The translations under genes and the position numbers were made by a program. The notes below the pieces were generated by a model that saw only the letters and a list, made by a program, of their open reading frames with translations, did no database searches and was not told the DNA's origin. This document shows positions 7,411 to 14,976 of a stretch of DNA of 64,000 nucleotides, piece after piece (position 1 is the stretch's first letter; every line of letters starts with the position of its first letter). The DNA comes from Streptomyces venezuelae ATCC 10712. GTDB taxonomy: Bacteria; Actinomycetota; Actinomycetes; Streptomycetales; Streptomycetaceae. Where the stretch lies: assembly GCF_008639165.1 (NCBI RefSeq), contig NZ_CP029197.1:6266001-6330000 (forward strand), written 5' to 3'.

Positions 7411-8637
7411 ATGCTTTCTGCCGCCTCCGCGCCCGCGAACGCCGTCGCCTCCCCTTCCTCCGTGCCCGCGCCCGCCACCGCCTCGCGGCTGGCAAGCGTC
7501 GGCTCGTCGCCGGTACGGGAGATCCTGGCGCTGACCGCGCGGCCCGAGGTGATCTCGTTCGCCGGCGGGCTGCCCGCCCCCGAGCTGTTCGACGTCGCGG
7601 GCATCCGGGCGGCGTACGACGGTGTGCTGGCGGACAACGCGCAGTACGCCCTCCAGTACTCGACCACCGAGGGCGACCCCGAGCTCCGTACCGCCATAGC
7701 GGCGCGGCTCACCGCACGCGAACTCCCCACCGACGCCGACGACCTGCTGGTCACCACGGGTTCGCAGCAGGCGCTCACGCTCCTGACCACGGCGCTCGTC
7801 GAGCCGGGCGGCGTCGTGCTCGTCGAGGACCCCTGCTACCTCGCGGCCCTGCAGACCTTCGGCTTCGCCGGCGCGCGGGTCGTCCCCGTGCCCACCGACG
7901 ACCAGGGCATCATCCCCGAGGCGCTCGAAGAGATCGCGGCGCGCGAGAAGCCGACCCTCCTCTACATCGTGCCCACCTTCCAGAACCCCACGGGCCGCAC
8001 CCTTCCCGCCGGCCGCCGGAAGGCCGTCGCCGAGGCGGCGGCGCGGCTCGGATTCTGGATCGTCGAGGACGACCCGTACGGCGAACTGCGTTTCGAGGGC
8101 GAGCGCGTGCCGTGGATCGCCTCCGATCCGGTGGCCGCCGACCGCACCGTGCTGCTCGGTACGTTCTCGAAGGTGATGGCCCCGGGCCTCCGGCTCGGGT
8201 TCCTGCGCGCCCCCGCCGGGCTGCGCCGCGCCTGTGTGATCGCCAAGCAGGCCGCCGACCTGCACACGTCGACCATCGACCAGGCCGCGGCCGCCCGATA
8301 CCTGCGCGACAGCGACCTCGACGCGCACGTCAGCGTGATGCGGGCCGCGTACCAGGAGCGCAGGGACGCCATGCTCGAAGGCCTGCCGGCCGCGCTGCCC
8401 GAGGGCAGCCGGTGGAACAGGCCGGAGGGCGGCATGTTCATCTGGGTGACCCTGCCCGCCGGTCATGACGCCACGGCCCTCCTGAAGACGGCGATCGGAC
8501 ACGAGGTGGCGTACGTGCCGGGGGCGCCGTTCTACTCCGGTGAGCCGGATCCGGCCGCGATGCGGCTCTCGTTCACCACGCACTCGGCCGAGGAGATCAG
8601 GGAAGGGCTGCGGAGGCTGGCCAAGATCTTCTCCTGA
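7411..8637 (+). CDS. PLP-dependent class I/II aminotransferase
   Basis: A 408-residue fold-type I aminotransferase of the 2-aminoadipate/LysN-like group, without the GntR domain seen in MocR proteins. Visible hallmarks are VISFAGGLPAPELFD near the N-terminus, NPTGR in the middle, VEDDPYGELRF (the Asp and Tyr that contact PLP), the Schiff-base lysine K254 in GTFSKVMAPGLRLGF, and RLSFTTH near the end. It transfers amino groups between amino acids and 2-oxo acids in the cytosol; the substrate cannot be read. No ribosome site precedes the ATG. A TATATG hexamer ends 8 nt before it, suggesting a leaderless or nearly leaderless mRNA. The wHTH gene follows 11 nt after the stop. Confidence 0.88.
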   Translation: MLSAASAPANAVASPSSVPAPATASRLASVGSSPVREILALTARPEVISFAGGLPAPELFDVAGIRAAYDGVLADNAQYALQYSTTEGDPELRTAIAARLTARELPTDADDLLVTTGSQQALTLLTTALVEPGGVVLVEDPCYLAALQTFGFAGARVVPVPTDDQGIIPEALEEIAAREKPTLLYIVPTFQNPTGRTLPAGRRKAVAEAAARLGFWIVEDDPYGELRFEGERVPWIASDPVAADRTVLLGTFSKVMAPGLRLGFLRAPAGLRRACVIAKQAADLHTSTIDQAAAARYLRDSDLDAHVSVMRAAYQERRDAMLEGLPAALPEGSRWNRPEGGMFIWVTLPAGHDATALLKTAIGHEVAYVPGAPFYSGEPDPAAMRLSFTTHSAEEIREGLRRLAKIFS

Positions 8638-8648
8638 GGTCGAGAGCC

Positions 8649-9170
8649 GTGACCCAGCCCGTGGACCAGGGGTCGGCGGACCAAGCGCCCGCGACCAAGC
8701 TGGCGGACCAGGCGCCCGCGAACCCCGTCGCCACCGACGACATGCTCGCCACCCAGCCCGTCGGCTACTGGAGCGGCCTCGCGCACTCCGTCGTCACCGG
8801 GCACCTGCGGGACGCCATGGCCAGGATCGACACCACCCAGCCCCAGTACTGGGTGCTGAACCGCGTGCACGGCGGCCCCGCGGCTCCGAGTCGCGAGGAG
8901 GTCGTCAGCCAGCTCACTCCGCTCGCGGACGGCCCCCACGACATCGCGCGCGTGGTCGACCAGTTGCTCCACCGGGGCTGGCTCCGTACCGACGACGGGC
9001 AGCGTCTCCTGCTCACCGACGCGGGGGAGGCCGCGAGGGTCCGGCTGCGCGACCTGGTGACCGAACTGCGCGCCGTCGTGCACGAGGGCATCAGCGACGA
9101 GGAGTACGTGGCCGCGCTCAAGGTGCTGCGCAGGATGGTCGCCAACGTCGAGGCGGCGAAGGGCGCCTGA
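8649..9170 (+). CDS. MarR-like winged-helix protein
   Basis: A 173-residue protein. A degenerate N-terminal duplication (ADQAPATKLADQAPAN) leads into a winged-helix fold: VGYWSGLAHSVVTGHLRDAM, a helix pair around TQPQYWVLNRVHGG and REEVVSQLTPLADG, then a wing RGWLRTDDGQRLLLTDAGEAAR. The C-terminal dimerisation helix covers VHEGISDEEYVAALKVLRRMV. This is the MarR arrangement in a size common in Streptomyces. It follows the aminotransferase by 11 nt and is probably co-transcribed. The start is GTG 8649. The ligand and targets are unknown. Confidence 0.75.
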   Translation: MTQPVDQGSADQAPATKLADQAPANPVATDDMLATQPVGYWSGLAHSVVTGHLRDAMARIDTTQPQYWVLNRVHGGPAAPSREEVVSQLTPLADGPHDIARVVDQLLHRGWLRTDDGQRLLLTDAGEAARVRLRDLVTELRAVVHEGISDEEYVAALKVLRRMVANVEAAKGA

Positions 9171-9263
9171 TTCCGACGACCCGTCCGGTGTCCGAATCCA
9201 GCACCCGGCCATCACCTCGTGTCGTTGTTGGGCCGAACGGGTGAGGAGCGGGAGGATGGCCCC

Positions 9264-9695
9264 ATGAGTAGGTACGAGAGGTACGACGTCACCGACGAGC
9301 AGTGGGAGGGCCTCGCCCAGGTCGTGCCCCTGCGCGGCCGTGACGAATGGCCGTCCAGGGTCGACCACCGCACGATCCCCGAGCAGTACGAGTCCGCCGA
9401 GCAGCGCCGTATGGTCGTGCTCCGCGTGCAGGTGTTCGCCGACGCCCGCGAGGTAGCCGAGTACCTCATCGCCCAGATCCCGGTGCTCCTCGACCTGACG
9501 AGCGCCGACACCGAGGTCGCCAAGCGCATCCTCGACTTCAGCAGCGGCGTGGTCTTCGGCCTCGGCAGCGGGATGCACCGCGTCGACCGGAACGTTTTTC
9601 TCCTCGCACCGGCCGGTACGGAGGTCGAGGGCGCGGAGGGCGAGGACGAGGAGGACACTGTGGGCCGGCATGGGGCCAGGGTCCCTCGATCGTAG
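9264..9695 (+). CDS. SepF-like cell-division protein (SflB-type paralogue)
   Basis: A 143-residue protein beginning MSRYERYDVTDEQWEGL; GGAGG at 9251-9255 sets ATG 9264. Residues 50-115 are a SepF/DUF552 domain: VLRVQVFADAREVAEYLI, DLTSADTEVAKRILDFSSG and VVFGLGSGMHRVDRNVFLLAP. SepF tethers FtsZ to the membrane in Gram-positive bacteria. This copy is not next to ftsZ and lacks the N-terminal amphipathic membrane helix of true SepF. That fits the SepF-like Sfl proteins of Streptomyces, reported to restrain ectopic Z-ring formation. The C-terminus is acidic. The exact paralogue identity is inference. Confidence 0.8.
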   Translation: MSRYERYDVTDEQWEGLAQVVPLRGRDEWPSRVDHRTIPEQYESAEQRRMVVLRVQVFADAREVAEYLIAQIPVLLDLTSADTEVAKRILDFSSGVVFGLGSGMHRVDRNVFLLAPAGTEVEGAEGEDEEDTVGRHGARVPRS

Positions 9696-9738
9696 GAAGG
9701 TCATCTCGCCGTAACGGTTCGTCAGAGAATGATCTGCG

Positions 9739-9744
9739 TACGGT
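9739..9744 (+). promoter_or_regulatory. -10-like hexamer for a leaderless start at 9751
   Basis: TACGGT lies exactly 6 nt before the ATG at 9751, and no purine-rich ribosome site is present. This is the spacing expected when transcription begins at the A of the start codon. The -35 region is weak. Confidence 0.45.
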
Positions 9745-9750
9745 CCGGGC

Positions 9751-11169
9751 ATGGATCTCACCGGCGGCTTCACGCTCGACAACGCCACCACGGCTGTCCC
9801 CTCACCCGTCGCGCCTTCGTGTGCCGCGCCTTCGTCTGCCACGCGTCCCGCTGTCGCACCCTCCCCGGTCATCCCGTCCCCGGTCGTCCCGTCCCCGGCC
9901 GTCCCGTCCCCTGCCGCCCCTTCCCCGGTCGTCCCGTCCCAGGGCGCCCCTTCCCCGGTCGTCCCGTCCCCGGCGGACGGTTCCGCCGCGCGGCGGGCCG
10001 GGCGGGGGTACGAGCGGACGGCCGCAGGCGGGGGAGGGGGCGGGCGGCTCCGGGCGCGGCCGGCGGTCACCGAACTGAGACTGTCCGCGTTCGCCGGGCA
10101 CCGCTCCGCCGTGCACCCGCTGGGCCCCGTCACCCTCTTCGCCGGACCCAGCGGAAGCGGCAAGTCCACCACCCTGCGGGCGTACGAGGCGCTGGCCCGG
10201 CTCGGCGCGGGTGACTCGCTCGACGAGGTGTTCCCCGACGCCGCCGACTGCGTGCCCGAGCGGGCCCGACCCGACGCCCAGGGCCGGCGCGGCTTCCGGA
10301 TCGGGTGCACCGTCGACGGACCGGAAGGTCCCGTCCACCTCGACCTGGCCGTCCAGGCCGAACCCCGCCTCCGCATCGTCGGCGAACGGCTCACCGGCCG
10401 GGGCCGCACCCTCCTCGCCACCGCCCTGCGCGACCCGGGCCGCAACACCGTCCAGGCCGAGTGGCACACGGCGGGCACCACCCCCGTCACCCGGGCGCCG
10501 TTCCCCGACGACCTCCTCGGTACGGCCCTGCTGCCGCTGCGGGTCGCGGGCAAGACCCCGGGGCAGCTGGAGGTCCTGGCCGCCGCGGAACAGGTGGTCA
10601 TCGGGCTGCGGTCGGCGTTCGCGTGCGACCCCCGGCCCGAACGGATGCGGGCTCCGGTACCGCCGGGGGAGGGGCGGCTGCGGCGCGGCTGCGGAAACCT
10701 CGCCGAGGTCCTGCACCGCACCCACACCGAGTGCCCGCGCCGCCACCACCGCCTCGCGGCCGTCGCCGGAGCGGGCTGCGTGGGGCCCGTCACCGGGCTC
10801 GGGGTGCAGGAGCTCCCGGACGGCACCGTCCGGGCGGTCCTCGAACGGGCCGGCCGCCCCGCGACCCCGCTCGGCCGCCTCGGGGACGGGGAACTGCGCT
10901 ACCTCGCCCTCGCGCTCACCCTGCTCACCGGACCCGGCGTCCTGGCCATGGACCGGATCGCCGAGGTGCCCGAGGCCATGCAGTCCCTGACGCTGCTCGC
11001 CGACGGCTTCGACCGCGGGCTCGACGTGCGGCAGGTCGGTGAACTGCTCGGCCTCGCCACGGACATCGCCGCCGACGGGCACATCCGGGTCGCCGGGACG
11101 GTCGGGGAGCGGACGGGGGCGGAGGTGCGCGGGATGCCGGGGGTGACGGTGGTAGACCTGAGCACGTGA
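9751..11169 (+). CDS. P-loop ATPase (AAA/ABC-like) with Pro-Ser repeat N-terminus
   Basis: A 472-residue protein. Residues 14-76 are a low-complexity Pro/Ser/Val/Ala segment built from PSPVV-type units. Residues ~105-470 look like an ABC/SMC-type P-loop domain: LRLSAFAGHRSAVHPLGPVTLF, Walker A GPSGSGKST, a signature-like LGDGELRYLALALTLL, and a Walker B-like VLAMDRIAE where the usual catalytic Glu seems shifted. This is the organisation of stand-alone RecF/SbcC-like ATPases; the function is unknown. It is coupled by a 4-bp GTGA overlap to the pyrophosphohydrolase. The start may be leaderless (TACGGT at -12 to -7). Confidence 0.75.
   Translation: MDLTGGFTLDNATTAVPSPVAPSCAAPSSATRPAVAPSPVIPSPVVPSPAVPSPAAPSPVVPSQGAPSPVVPSPADGSAARRAGRGYERTAAGGGGGGRLRARPAVTELRLSAFAGHRSAVHPLGPVTLFAGPSGSGKSTTLRAYEALARLGAGDSLDEVFPDAADCVPERARPDAQGRRGFRIGCTVDGPEGPVHLDLAVQAEPRLRIVGERLTGRGRTLLATALRDPGRNTVQAEWHTAGTTPVTRAPFPDDLLGTALLPLRVAGKTPGQLEVLAAAEQVVIGLRSAFACDPRPERMRAPVPPGEGRLRRGCGNLAEVLHRTHTECPRRHHRLAAVAGAGCVGPVTGLGVQELPDGTVRAVLERAGRPATPLGRLGDGELRYLALALTLLTGPGVLAMDRIAEVPEAMQSLTLLADGFDRGLDVRQVGELLGLATDIAADGHIRVAGTVGERTGAEVRGMPGVTVVDLST
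9790..9978 (+). repeat. Imperfect 15-bp tandem repeats encoding PSPVV units
   Basis: Units related to CCGGTCGTCCCGTCC repeat through the 5' part of the ATPase gene, keeping frame and encoding proline-serine rich linker. Copies near 9865-9978 are the most similar to each other. Confidence 0.75.
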
Positions 11170-11546
11170 CCGACAACGACGTAGCGGGACTGCAGCGGAG
11201 ACTGGCCGAGTTCGCGGCCGCGCGGGACTGGCAGCCCTACCACACGCCCAAGAACCTGGCGGCGGCGCTCAGCGTGGAGGCGGCGGAACTCCTTGAGATC
11301 TTCCAGTGGTTGACGCCCGAGCAGGCGGAGCGGGTGATGGACGACCCCGGGTCGGCGCACCGGGTCGCCGACGAGGTCGCCGACGTGCTCGCCTATCTCC
11401 TTCAGTTCTGCGAGGTGCTCGGGGTCGATCCGCTGGCCGCGCTCGCGGCCAAGATCGACCGGAACGAGGTCCGATTTCCCGTACGGAGGCGTGGCGAGGG
11501 GGGCGAGGAGGGGGATTCGACCGCTGATCGTCACTCTTCGGAGTGA
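11166..11546 (+). CDS. MazG-like nucleotide pyrophosphohydrolase
   Basis: A 126-residue protein starting at GTG 11166, overlapping the ATPase stop (GTGA). It has the MazG/dCTPase helical motifs: KNLAAALSVEAAELLEIFQW, with the E-x-x-E metal ligands, and DEVADVLAYLLQFCEVLGVD, with the second acidic pair (E-x-x-D). Such enzymes hydrolyse (d)NTPs to monophosphate and pyrophosphate with Mg2+ and act as housecleaning enzymes; homologues of this small size favour dCTP. The tail after residue 105 is charged and probably disordered. Coupling to the ATPase suggests a shared function that is not known to me. Confidence 0.88.
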   Translation: MTDNDVAGLQRRLAEFAAARDWQPYHTPKNLAAALSVEAAELLEIFQWLTPEQAERVMDDPGSAHRVADEVADVLAYLLQFCEVLGVDPLAALAAKIDRNEVRFPVRRRGEGGEEGDSTADRHSSE

Positions 11547-11673
11547 TCGACTTTTCCCCCTCAGGCTTCCTGTCCACAGATTTCCGAATTCCCCTGGTGT
11601 CGGGGCTCAGGCGGCCTCACTCTGGGTAGTGGACTGAGTGGGCAGATAAGTCGTACGAACGGGGGCGGCGTTG

Positions 11674-12159
11674 ATGGAAGCGGAGCGACTCATCGCGCTT
11701 GGCCGGCAGGCGCTGGCGGGGAGCGGCACGGCACAGGACATCGTGGCGGAAGCCTGGCAGGCGCAGGCGCTCGCCCAGGCGATAGGGAGTCAACTCGCCC
11801 TGTGCGGGCCCCAGGAGCTGCGGGGCGAGGCGCGGGGACTGAGCGAGATCGGGGAGTACCCGGCATGGGGTGCGGCCGGGCCGCGTGCGGCCCAGTTGAC
11901 CGAGGTGATGGATCCGTGGGGGGCGTTGACCGCGCTCGGCGAGCTGCTCGGGGAGGTGGGCATCGCGCTGGTCGGGGTGGCCTGCGCGACCGACGAGGAG
12001 GGGCTCTACTGGCAGTGCATCGAGGCCATCGACGCCGCAGACGAGTCCAGTGACCGGGTCCGCGGGATGCTGCGGCGGCTCGCCGTGCGGGACGGGGAGC
12101 GTGCCCGCCCGCCCGACCCCGCCCGAGGCCGCGCGGGCCCGGGACGTGGCCGGTGGTGA
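11674..12159 (+). CDS. DUF6099 family protein
   Basis: A 161-residue, mostly helical cytosolic protein (MEAERLIALGRQALAGSGTAQDIVAEAWQAQ..., quoted in pieces). It resembles the small actinobacterial family DUF6099, which I recognise from its ...ALAQAIGSQLALCGP and YWQCIEAIDAADES segments. No catalytic motif is visible. A TTG codon precedes the ATG, so the start could be 11671. The C-terminal ~20 residues are Arg/Gly/Pro rich. Function unknown; the family is conserved in Streptomyces. Confidence 0.7.
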   Translation: MEAERLIALGRQALAGSGTAQDIVAEAWQAQALAQAIGSQLALCGPQELRGEARGLSEIGEYPAWGAAGPRAAQLTEVMDPWGALTALGELLGEVGIALVGVACATDEEGLYWQCIEAIDAADESSDRVRGMLRRLAVRDGERARPPDPARGRAGPGRGRW

Positions 12160-12329
12160 GGCGAGTGGGCGGGACGGGCGGGCCGGTCCGGGTGGGTCCG
12201 GCGGGCCGAGTGGACCTGCCCGGGTGGGCCGGTCCTTGCGAGCGGGGCGCTGAGGGTGAGGCGCTGGGGAGGAGCGTGGGGCTCGGGCGGGTCCTACGGC
12301 GGTGGCGGTGGCGGTGGCGGTGCCGACCG

Positions 12330-12569
12330 CTACCTCTGGTGGGGTTCGTGCTGCTCGCGCTGCTCGGGAGTGGCGCGGTCCGGCTCGAGGCGGTCGGCCG
12401 TGGACTGGAGGTCGGCGTCCAGCTGGGTGAGGTCGGCGGAGAGCGCCGCCATCAGTTCCTCCATCTGCTGGAGCAGGCCCTTGGGGGCGCCGGCGCCCTT
12501 CTGCTCGGGCACGGACTGCGGCACCGGCTGCTCGGGCACGGCTCGTTCCGGCGCGGCTTCCTGGGACAT
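12330..12569 (-). CDS. Small acidic coiled-coil protein, unknown function
   Basis: A 79-residue protein beginning MSQEAAPERAVPEQ at ATG 12569, with GAGGAGG about 6 nt upstream. Residues 1-30 are Pro/Glu/Gln rich; residues 30-65 are a predicted amphipathic helix (LLQQMEELMAALSADLTQLDADLQS, quoted in parts). The longer open frame extending past 12569 has no ribosome site and runs under the opposite-strand LLM gene, so the short form is preferred. It might be a helical adaptor. I do not recognise a named family. Confidence 0.6.
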   Translation of the reverse strand: MSQEAAPERAVPEQPVPQSVPEQKGAGAPKGLLQQMEELMAALSADLTQLDADLQSTADRLEPDRATPEQREQHEPHQR

Positions 12570-12786
12570 GGGGGCCTCCTCGGCCCGGACCCCGCCGCCG
12601 AGGACGGGGCCGCGAGAGAGAGCGACGCACCGGCAGCGGCCGCCGGCGCGCGGGCCGGGCGGTCCGGCTCCGCCCGAGCCAACGACGGGCGCCGGGCGAC
12701 GGTCACTGGCCAGGGCGGACGCGCCCCGCCAGGGGGTCTGATATTCACCCGACCGGGCCGGGGCGCGCGAGGAGCTGACGGAGAGG

Positions 12787-12792
12787 TTGACA
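12787..12792 (+). promoter_or_regulatory. -35-like TTGACA upstream of LLM oxidoreductase
   Basis: A perfect TTGACA lies 26 nt before the ATG at 12819. A CAGGAT hexamer sits 6 nt before the ATG, giving a 14-nt spacer, which is short. If used, the transcript would be leaderless. Confidence 0.35.
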
Positions 12793-12818
12793 CGCACCGG
12801 ACGGTGCAGGATGGAGGT

Positions 12819-13742
12819 ATGGATCTCCGCATCTTCACCGAGCCCCAGCAAGGGGCCGACTACGACACTCTCCTCACCGTGGCGCGGGCCACCGAGGAGC
12901 TCGGATTCGATGCCTTCTTCCGCTCCGACCACTACCTCAGCATGGGCTCCGCCGACGGGCTGCCCGGACCGACCGACGCCTGGATCACCCTGGCGGGGCT
13001 CGCCCGGGAGACGAAGCGGATCCGGCTCGGGACGCTGATGACGGCCGGGACCTTCCGGCTCCCCGGCGTCCTCGCCATCCAGGTCGCCCAGGTGGACCGG
13101 ATGTCCGGCGGGCGGGTCGAACTCGGCCTCGGAGCCGGCTGGTTCGAGGAGGAGCACAAGGCCTACGGCATTCCGTTCCCGAAGGAGAAGTTCGGCCGGC
13201 TGGAGGAGCAGCTGGCGATCGTCACCGGTCTGTGGGAGACCGAGATCGGCAAGACCTTCAGCTACGAGGGGGAGTTCTACCAGCTCACCGACTCGCCCGC
13301 GCTGCCCAAGCCCGCGCAGGACAGGATCCCGGTACTGATCGGCGGGCACGGCGCGAGCCGCACGCCGCGTCTCGCCGCGCGGTACGCGGACGAGTTCAAC
13401 ATCCCCTTCGCCTCTCTGGAGGACAGCGAGCGGCAGTTCGGCCGGGTCCGGGCCGCCGCCGAGGAGGCCGGGCGGGCGCCGGACGACCTCGTGTACTCCA
13501 ACGCGCTGGTCGTCTGCGTCGGCAAGGACGACGCCGAGGTGGCCCGCCGGGCCGCCGCGATCGGGCGGGAGGTGGACGAACTGAAGGCGAACGGACTGGC
13601 GGGGTCGCCTGCCGAGGTCGTCGACAAGATCGGTCGGTACGCGGCGATCGGGTCCTCCCGGGTCTACCTCCAGGTCCTCGACCTGGACGACCTGGACCAC
13701 CTGGAGCTGATCTCCGCGCGGGTCCAGTCGCAGCTGGGATGA
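12819..13742 (+). CDS. LLM class (luciferase-like) F420-dependent oxidoreductase
   Basis: A 307-residue TIM-barrel flavin/F420 oxidoreductase. MDLRIFTEPQQGADYDTLL, then GFDAFFRSDHYLSM (the SDH cofactor contact), RIRLGTLMTAGTFRLPG, GRVELGLGAGWFEEEH and IPVLIGGHGASRTPRLAARY are family landmarks. Streptomyces members mostly use coenzyme F420 rather than FMN; the substrate is unknown. ATG 12819 follows the family N-terminus. GGAGG at 12813-12817 is too close to serve as a normal ribosome site, which fits leaderless initiation. The methyltransferase gene begins 14 nt after the stop. Confidence 0.9.
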   Translation: MDLRIFTEPQQGADYDTLLTVARATEELGFDAFFRSDHYLSMGSADGLPGPTDAWITLAGLARETKRIRLGTLMTAGTFRLPGVLAIQVAQVDRMSGGRVELGLGAGWFEEEHKAYGIPFPKEKFGRLEEQLAIVTGLWETEIGKTFSYEGEFYQLTDSPALPKPAQDRIPVLIGGHGASRTPRLAARYADEFNIPFASLEDSERQFGRVRAAAEEAGRAPDDLVYSNALVVCVGKDDAEVARRAAAIGREVDELKANGLAGSPAEVVDKIGRYAAIGSSRVYLQVLDLDDLDHLELISARVQSQLG

Positions 13743-13755
13743 GCGGGGCGATCCG

Positions 13756-14679
13756 ATGAGACCGGTCCGTACGCTCGCCGAAGCCCTCGGGGACGGGGCG
13801 CTCGTCCTCGACGGCGGGTTGTCCAACCAGTTGGAGGCGCAGGGCTGCGACCTCTCGGACGCGCTCTGGTCCGCGCGGCTGCTGGCCGACGGACCCGAGC
13901 AGATCGAGGCGGCGCACGCGGCGTACGTACGGGCCGGGGCGCGGGTGCTCATCACCTCCAGCTACCAGGCCACCGTCGAGGGCTTCGCCCGGCGGGGCGT
14001 GGGGCGGGCCGCGGCGGAGCGGCTCCTCGCGCGGAGCGTGGAGCTCGCGCGGGCGGCGGCACGGGGAGTGCGGGAGGAGGTGTGGGTCGCCGCGTCCGTG
14101 GGGCCGTACGGGGCGATGCTCGCGGACGGGAGCGAGTACCGGGGACGGTACGGGCTGTCCGTGCGGGAACTGGAGGCGTTCCACCGGCCACGGATCGAGG
14201 TGCTCGCGGCGGCGGAGCCGGACGTCCTGGCGCTGGAGACGGTTCCGGACGCGGAGGAGGCGGAGGCGCTGCTGCGGGCGGCCGAGGGGTGCGGGGTGCC
14301 GGTGTGGCTCTCCTACACGGTCGAGGGCGGGCGGACCCGGGCCGGGCAGGACCTGGCGGAGGCCTTCGCGGTCGCCGCGGGGAACGACCAGGTCGTCGCC
14401 GTCGGGGTCAACTGCTGCGACCCGGCGGAGGCGGGAGCGGCCGTGGCGCTGGCGGCCGCGGTGACGGGGAGGCCGGGCGTGGTCTACCCCAACAGCGGGG
14501 AGCGGTGGGACGCCCGCGCGCGGGGCTGGCGTGGCGCCGTCGCCTTCGACCCGGCCCTCGCCACGGGCTGGGCCGCGTCCGGCGCCCGGCTCGTCGGCGG
14601 CTGCTGCCGGGTGGGCCCGGAGACGATCGCCGCGCTGGCGACGACGCTGACTCCGAGCGCCGACGCCAGCGACGCCTGA
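13756..14679 (+). CDS. mmuM: Homocysteine S-methyltransferase
   Basis: A 307-residue TIM-barrel methyltransferase transferring a methyl group from S-methylmethionine (or AdoMet) to homocysteine to give methionine. DGGLSNQLEAQGCDLSD at the N-terminus, VGVNCCDP in the middle and VGGCCRVGPETIAAL near the C-terminus provide the three zinc-binding cysteines of the Pfam S-methyl_trans fold. Length matches E. coli MmuM (about 310). It lies 14 nt after the LLM gene in the same direction, without obvious metabolic link. Substrate preference cannot be read. Confidence 0.9.
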   Translation: MRPVRTLAEALGDGALVLDGGLSNQLEAQGCDLSDALWSARLLADGPEQIEAAHAAYVRAGARVLITSSYQATVEGFARRGVGRAAAERLLARSVELARAAARGVREEVWVAASVGPYGAMLADGSEYRGRYGLSVRELEAFHRPRIEVLAAAEPDVLALETVPDAEEAEALLRAAEGCGVPVWLSYTVEGGRTRAGQDLAEAFAVAAGNDQVVAVGVNCCDPAEAGAAVALAAAVTGRPGVVYPNSGERWDARARGWRGAVAFDPALATGWAASGARLVGGCCRVGPETIAALATTLTPSADASDA

Positions 14680-14889
14680 GCCCCGGCCGGCGGCGGCGTC
14701 GCCCGGCAGCCTGAACCGACGGGGGTGCCCGACCCGCCCGGCCGCCCGACCCGCCCAGCTGCCCGACCCGACGGGGTGCCGGGCTGCCCGACGGGGTGCC
14801 GGACGGGGCGCCGGGCTGGAGCTGGGGGCCAGGGGCAGGCCGGCGGGCCGGGGGGGATCGGGGGCGGCGGGCGGCAGCGCCGCGAGCCC

Positions 14890-14960
14890 CTGGGGGCGGG
14901 CGGGGTGGGGGGGAGGGGGGGCGGGGGAGGGGAAAATGCCTGGTCGGGTGGGGGAGGGGC
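14890..14960 (+). repeat. G-tract cluster upstream of hen1
   Basis: Runs of three to seven G on the plus strand recur through this 70-bp stretch, ending 16 bp before the Hen1 start. It is compatible with G-quadruplex formation in the coding strand. The preceding ~130 bp (14720-14850) holds imperfect CCCGAC/GGGGTGCC repeats. No gene is supported between 14680 and 14976. Confidence 0.6.
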
Positions 14961-14964
14961 GAAC

Positions 14965-14970
14965 CATACT
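14965..14970 (+). promoter_or_regulatory. -10-like CATACT, leaderless start of hen1
   Basis: CATACT ends 6 nt before GTG 14977, with no ribosome site between. The spacing suggests transcription starts at the start codon. Confidence 0.45.
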
Positions 14971-14976
14971 CGGAGT

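Noticed and set aside
12569..13955. Extended minus-strand form of the small coiled-coil protein
   Set aside because: It runs under the LLM oxidoreductase; GAGGAGG before 12569 supports the short form.
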